A stretch of 64,000 bases of DNA from contig NZ_JAAORG010000001.1 of assembly GCF_017696055.1 (NCBI RefSeq), positions 955,190-1,019,189 on the forward strand. Reading direction: 5' to 3'. Both the position numbers and the translations under genes were made by a program. The stretch comes from Prochlorococcus marinus XMU1406. GTDB lineage: Bacteria > Cyanobacteriota > Cyanobacteriia > PCC-6307 > Cyanobiaceae. The notes beneath the pieces were generated by a model. It did not search any database and was not told the origin of the DNA. It saw nothing but the letters and a program-made list of their open reading frames with translations. Shown piece by piece: positions 62,544-64,000 of this stretch. How positions within the stretch are numbered: position 1 is the stretch's first letter; every line of letters starts with the position of its first letter.

Positions 62544-62570
62544 CAACTTGAGATAAAAAGTTGTTTTTTT
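62544..62570 (+). terminator. Hairpin with T-run upstream of tRNA-Lys
   Basis: CAACTT (62544-62549) and AAGTTG (62558-62563) are perfect complements with an 8-base loop and are followed directly by seven T residues. It has the shape of a plus-strand intrinsic terminator, but the nearest upstream plus-strand gene is several kilobases away. It might end an unannotated small transcript. Confidence 0.4.
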
Positions 62571-62615
62571 TACCTTAAAAAGGGATAATTTCATATGTAC
62601 TCGATTTTACAAAAT

Positions 62616-62687
62616 GGGTCGCTAGCTCAGCGGTAGAGCATCCGGCTTTTAACCGGCTGGTCCTGAGTTCGAATCTCAGGCGACCCA
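62616..62687 (+). tRNA. trnK: tRNA-Lys (anticodon TTT)
   Basis: This is a 72-nt cloverleaf without encoded CCA. Acceptor arms GGGTCGC and GCGACCC pair perfectly, leaving discriminator A. The anticodon loop CTTTTAA gives TTT. The T arm is CTGAG-TTCGAAT-CTCAG. It stands alone between psbY and the hli gene. Confidence 0.97.
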
Positions 62688-63120
62688 CATTTTTTATTGA
62701 GTTCATCTTTTTAAAATTGAAAGACAATAAATTCAAAAACTTTAAATATACCTTACTAATCATGTAGATTTAAACTATTTCTGGTTTTGAGGAAAATTTC
62801 AAGCAAATTCGTTTTTAAATAAATCTAGGACTTATATTTAGGAGCTTAAAACATAAAGCAGTTTTAAATCTTATCAAGTTGAAGTGAATACTACTCAATT
62901 TCATTTAAAACTTCAATTAACTTACTATGAATTATTTGAAATTTCTTATTTAAATATTTGCTGGACGAGAATCCATCATTTACACATATTTGTGACAGTA
63001 GCGTAAAAATAAAGTAGATTTTTTTCAAAATAATTAAATTCTGCAAAAAAACTAAAAATTACTTTACAAAGCTTCATAATTCCTGTTACAATAATACACA
63101 TACACATTTAATTTTTAATC
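62688..63120. other. 433-bp gap before hli
   Basis: This AT-rich stretch has no open frame above a few codons that I can support. It holds a 7-base TTGAAGT/ACTTCAA inverted repeat (about 62878-62915) without a T-run, a CACA-N4-TGTG palindrome near 62982-62993 and, at the end, a good promoter match for hli. An untranslated RNA or regulatory region is possible, but nothing shows it directly. Confidence 0.4.
63064..63092 (+). promoter_or_regulatory. hli promoter
   Basis: TTACAA (63064-63069) and TACAAT (63087-63092) have a 17-base spacer, and a TG one base before the -10 gives an extended -10 element. Transcription would start about 63099, some 22 bases before the hli ATG. Confidence 0.5.
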
Positions 63121-63228
63121 ATGACACCTGAAGCAGAACGTTTTAATGGTTGGGCCGCAATGTTAGGTTTCGTTGCAGCAGTTGGCGCATACGTAACCAC
63201 TGGACAAATCATTCCTGGTTGGTTTTAA
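63121..63228 (+). CDS. hli: High-light-inducible protein (Hlip)
   Basis: This 35-residue protein reads MTPEAERFNGWAAMLGFVAA, which is the single-helix Hlip/Scp motif (ExxNGxxAMxGF). It is preceded by a short polar N-terminus and ends GQIIPGWF. Hlips are thylakoid proteins that bind chlorophyll and carotenoids and protect photosystems under excess light; Prochlorococcus carries many. The gene has its own promoter match and terminator and stands alone. The N-terminus is shorter than in most Hlips. Confidence 0.92.
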   Translation: MTPEAERFNGWAAMLGFVAAVGAYVTTGQIIPGWF

Positions 63229-63315
63229 TTCTTAGCTATTCAAAGCTTAAAACCTCTAATCATTTAGCATCAATTTATTAGGTGTATTATTAAAATTGCA
63301 CTTTAAATTATCAAT

Positions 63316-63372
63316 CCTCAAGTACTTTGAAATTAAATTTCTTTTTTAATTCCAAAGTATTTGAGGTTTTTT
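63316..63372 (+). terminator. hli terminator
   Basis: Arms CCTCAAGTACTTTG (63316-63329) and CAAAGTATTTGAGG (63353-63366) pair over 14 bases with one G-T wobble, and six T residues follow (63367-63372). It is a clear intrinsic terminator. Confidence 0.85.
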
Positions 63373-63401
63373 ATGAAATTTTAACTATTTAAGACTTAAT
63401 C

Positions 63402-63479
63402 TCATATCCAAAAATAATTGCTAGTAGCCAAAAGAATTTTTATAAGAGTTGCCAAAACAGACATTATAGGAGTGACCAT
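63402..63479 (-). CDS. Possible 25-residue hydrophobic peptide
   Basis: On the minus strand an ATG (63477-63479) opens a frame of 25 codons ending in TGA at 63402-63404. It reads MVTPIMSVLATLIKILLATS and then NYFWI, a possible single membrane helix. No ribosome-binding site stands out, and no family is recognised, so this may be chance. It lies between two terminators. Confidence 0.2.
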   Translation of the reverse strand: MVTPIMSVLATLIKILLATSNYFWI

Positions 63480-63521
63480 AAATTATATTTTTGTTCTTTT
63501 AATAACGCCTATCTTGCTTTC

Positions 63522-63548
63522 AAAAAACTACCTTTAGTCAAGTTTTTT
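63522..63548 (-). terminator. Terminator of the zinc-ribbon gene
   Basis: AAAAAACT (63522-63529) and AGTTTTTT (63541-63548) pair perfectly with an 11-base loop. On the minus strand this lies 13 bases past the small zinc-ribbon stop and ends in a T-run. Confidence 0.6.
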
Positions 63549-63561
63549 CTGAATTTAATAA

Positions 63562-63690
63562 TCAAATTTTCTTTTTATCTATATTATCCAAACATGTAGA
63601 ACACAAAAGATGACCTTTTTTACTCCAAAATGCCTTAGTAGATCTTTCAATATCTTTTCTACAAATTAAACATTTAAATATTGGGGGCAT
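63562..63690 (-). CDS. 42-residue zinc-ribbon protein
   Basis: A minus-strand frame from the ATG at 63688-63690 to TGA at 63562-63564 encodes MPPIFKCLICRKDIERSTKA, then FWSKKGHLLCSTCLDNIDKKKI. The two CxxC pairs (C7-C10 and C30-C33) fit a single treble-clef or ribbon zinc site, and the protein is otherwise basic. Function unknown; single-ribbon proteins can bind nucleic acid or protein partners. It lies between the hairpins at 63522 and 63799. Confidence 0.6.
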   Translation of the reverse strand: MPPIFKCLICRKDIERSTKAFWSKKGHLLCSTCLDNIDKKKI

Positions 63691-63798
63691 TTGTAAATAT
63701 TTAGTTTTTTCATTTTATCAAATTAAAAAATTTGTACTAATTTTATTAGTAATTAAAGAATATAAAAGATTTTTAAAAATTTTAAAAAATAATCATAA

Positions 63799-63829
63799 AA
63801 AAAGACCTACCATTTAGGTAGGTCTTTTT
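63799..63829 (-). terminator. Porin gene terminator
   Basis: A perfect 13-bp stem, AAAAAGACCTACC (63799-63811) with GGTAGGTCTTTTT (63817-63829) and a 5-base loop, ends on the minus strand in seven T residues. It lies 37 bases past the porin stop and could work in both directions. Confidence 0.92.
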
Positions 63830-63866
63830 AAGTGTGTAGTTTTAATTAATAATTAAATTAATTTAA

Positions 63867-64000
63867 TTAGAAACTAAATGATGTTTTAACTGCGAAACCA
63901 GTTTTGTCAGTTGAACCCTCTTGGATGAATACACCTGGAGTGATTGTCATACCATCATTTATTGGATAAGAGTATGAAGCTTCGTAAGTGTAGTACTCAG
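63867..64000 (-). CDS. Outer-membrane porin, C-terminal fragment cut by window edge
   Basis: The last 44 codons of a gene that continues past 64000. Reading the minus strand, it gives YYTYEASYSYPINDGMTITPGVFIQEG and ends AVKTSFSF-stop. Alternating aromatic/polar residues in short strands and a C-terminal phenylalanine are the marks of an outer-membrane beta barrel, and GMTITPGVFI is typical of cyanobacterial carbohydrate-selective (OprB/SomA) porins. The N-terminal part, including any SLH domain, is outside the window. Confidence 0.8.
   Translation of the reverse strand, partial: EYYTYEASYSYPINDGMTITPGVFIQEGSTDKTGFAVKTSFSF

Larger units (their letters stand above)
63229..63561. other. Gap between hli and the zinc-ribbon gene
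   Basis: This 333-bp stretch contains the hli terminator (63316-63372), a terminator-like hairpin for the minus-strand zinc-ribbon gene (63522-63548) and a 25-codon hydrophobic minus-strand frame (63402-63479). I see no other structure that I can support. Confidence 0.5.

Noticed and set aside
62575..62763. 62-codon minus-strand frame over tRNA-Lys
   Set aside because: It reads through the tRNA on the opposite strand; its sequence is the known shadow of a tRNA gene, not a protein.

Overview
The window looks like the chromosome of a high-light-adapted marine Prochlorococcus. It is AT-rich and very compact, with most gaps between genes only a few to about 100 bases. The gene set is cyanobacterial: psbY, a high-light-inducible protein, petH, a PsbP-like lipoprotein, lycopene cyclase, carotenoid isomerase, ycf54, sasA and opcA-zwf. 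The PetH has no phycobilisome-linker domain. I see no insertion sequences, prophage, CRISPR array, rRNA operon or plasmid-type genes; this is core housekeeping sequence.

Layout. 1-9 kb: a GuaB-type IMP dehydrogenase cut by the left edge, gyrA, lycopene cyclase, a GH57 alpha-glucan branching-type enzyme, leuA and a small membrane protein. 9-17 kb: a 7TM-HD phosphohydrolase, folD, the prenyl synthase crtE, a DUF212-type membrane protein, then cobB-opcA-zwf on the minus strand. 17-24 kb: petH, an SRPBCC protein, tRNA-Glu(TTC), the clock-output kinase sasA, two small unknowns, prs and malQ. 24-33 kb: a RodZ-like HTH membrane protein, a UbiB/ABC1 kinase, an Orn/Lys/Arg decarboxylase, cdsA, a hydrolase, a glycerol-dehydrogenase-like enzyme and clpC. 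33-41 kb: rimI, lysA, the diadenylate cyclase cdaA, uppS, bioB, trhO, an unknown, lipA and recR. 41-55 kb: a PsbP-like lipoprotein, an ABC exporter, deaD, recD, recB, a small methyltransferase, recC, ycf54 and pdxJ. 55-64 kb: plsC, BolA and monothiol glutaredoxin, an atypical response regulator, psbY-trmFO-crtH plus a membrane protein, tRNA-Lys(TTT), hli, a 42-residue zinc-ribbon protein and the 3' end of an outer-membrane porin.

Several genes belong to shared pathways. CrtE, lycopene cyclase and CrtH belong to carotenoid synthesis. Zwf-OpcA and PetH supply NADPH in the dark and the light. The GH57 enzyme and MalQ act on glycogen. CdaA and the 7TM-HD protein could make and degrade cyclic di-AMP. 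RecB, RecC and RecD form one recombination complex. BolA and Grx4-type glutaredoxin are known Fe-S partners.

The points most worth a second look are: a response regulator without its phospho-acceptor aspartate in an unusually GC-rich gene; tandem hairpins directly upstream of deaD; a perfect 11-bp inverted repeat spanning the lysA stop and ending at the cdaA start; the cyclic di-AMP pair with an RHL variant and a missing sensor domain; and a recBCD cluster joined to chlorophyll and vitamin B6 genes. I found no clear new multi-gene system. All family assignments come from reading motifs, not from database searches.
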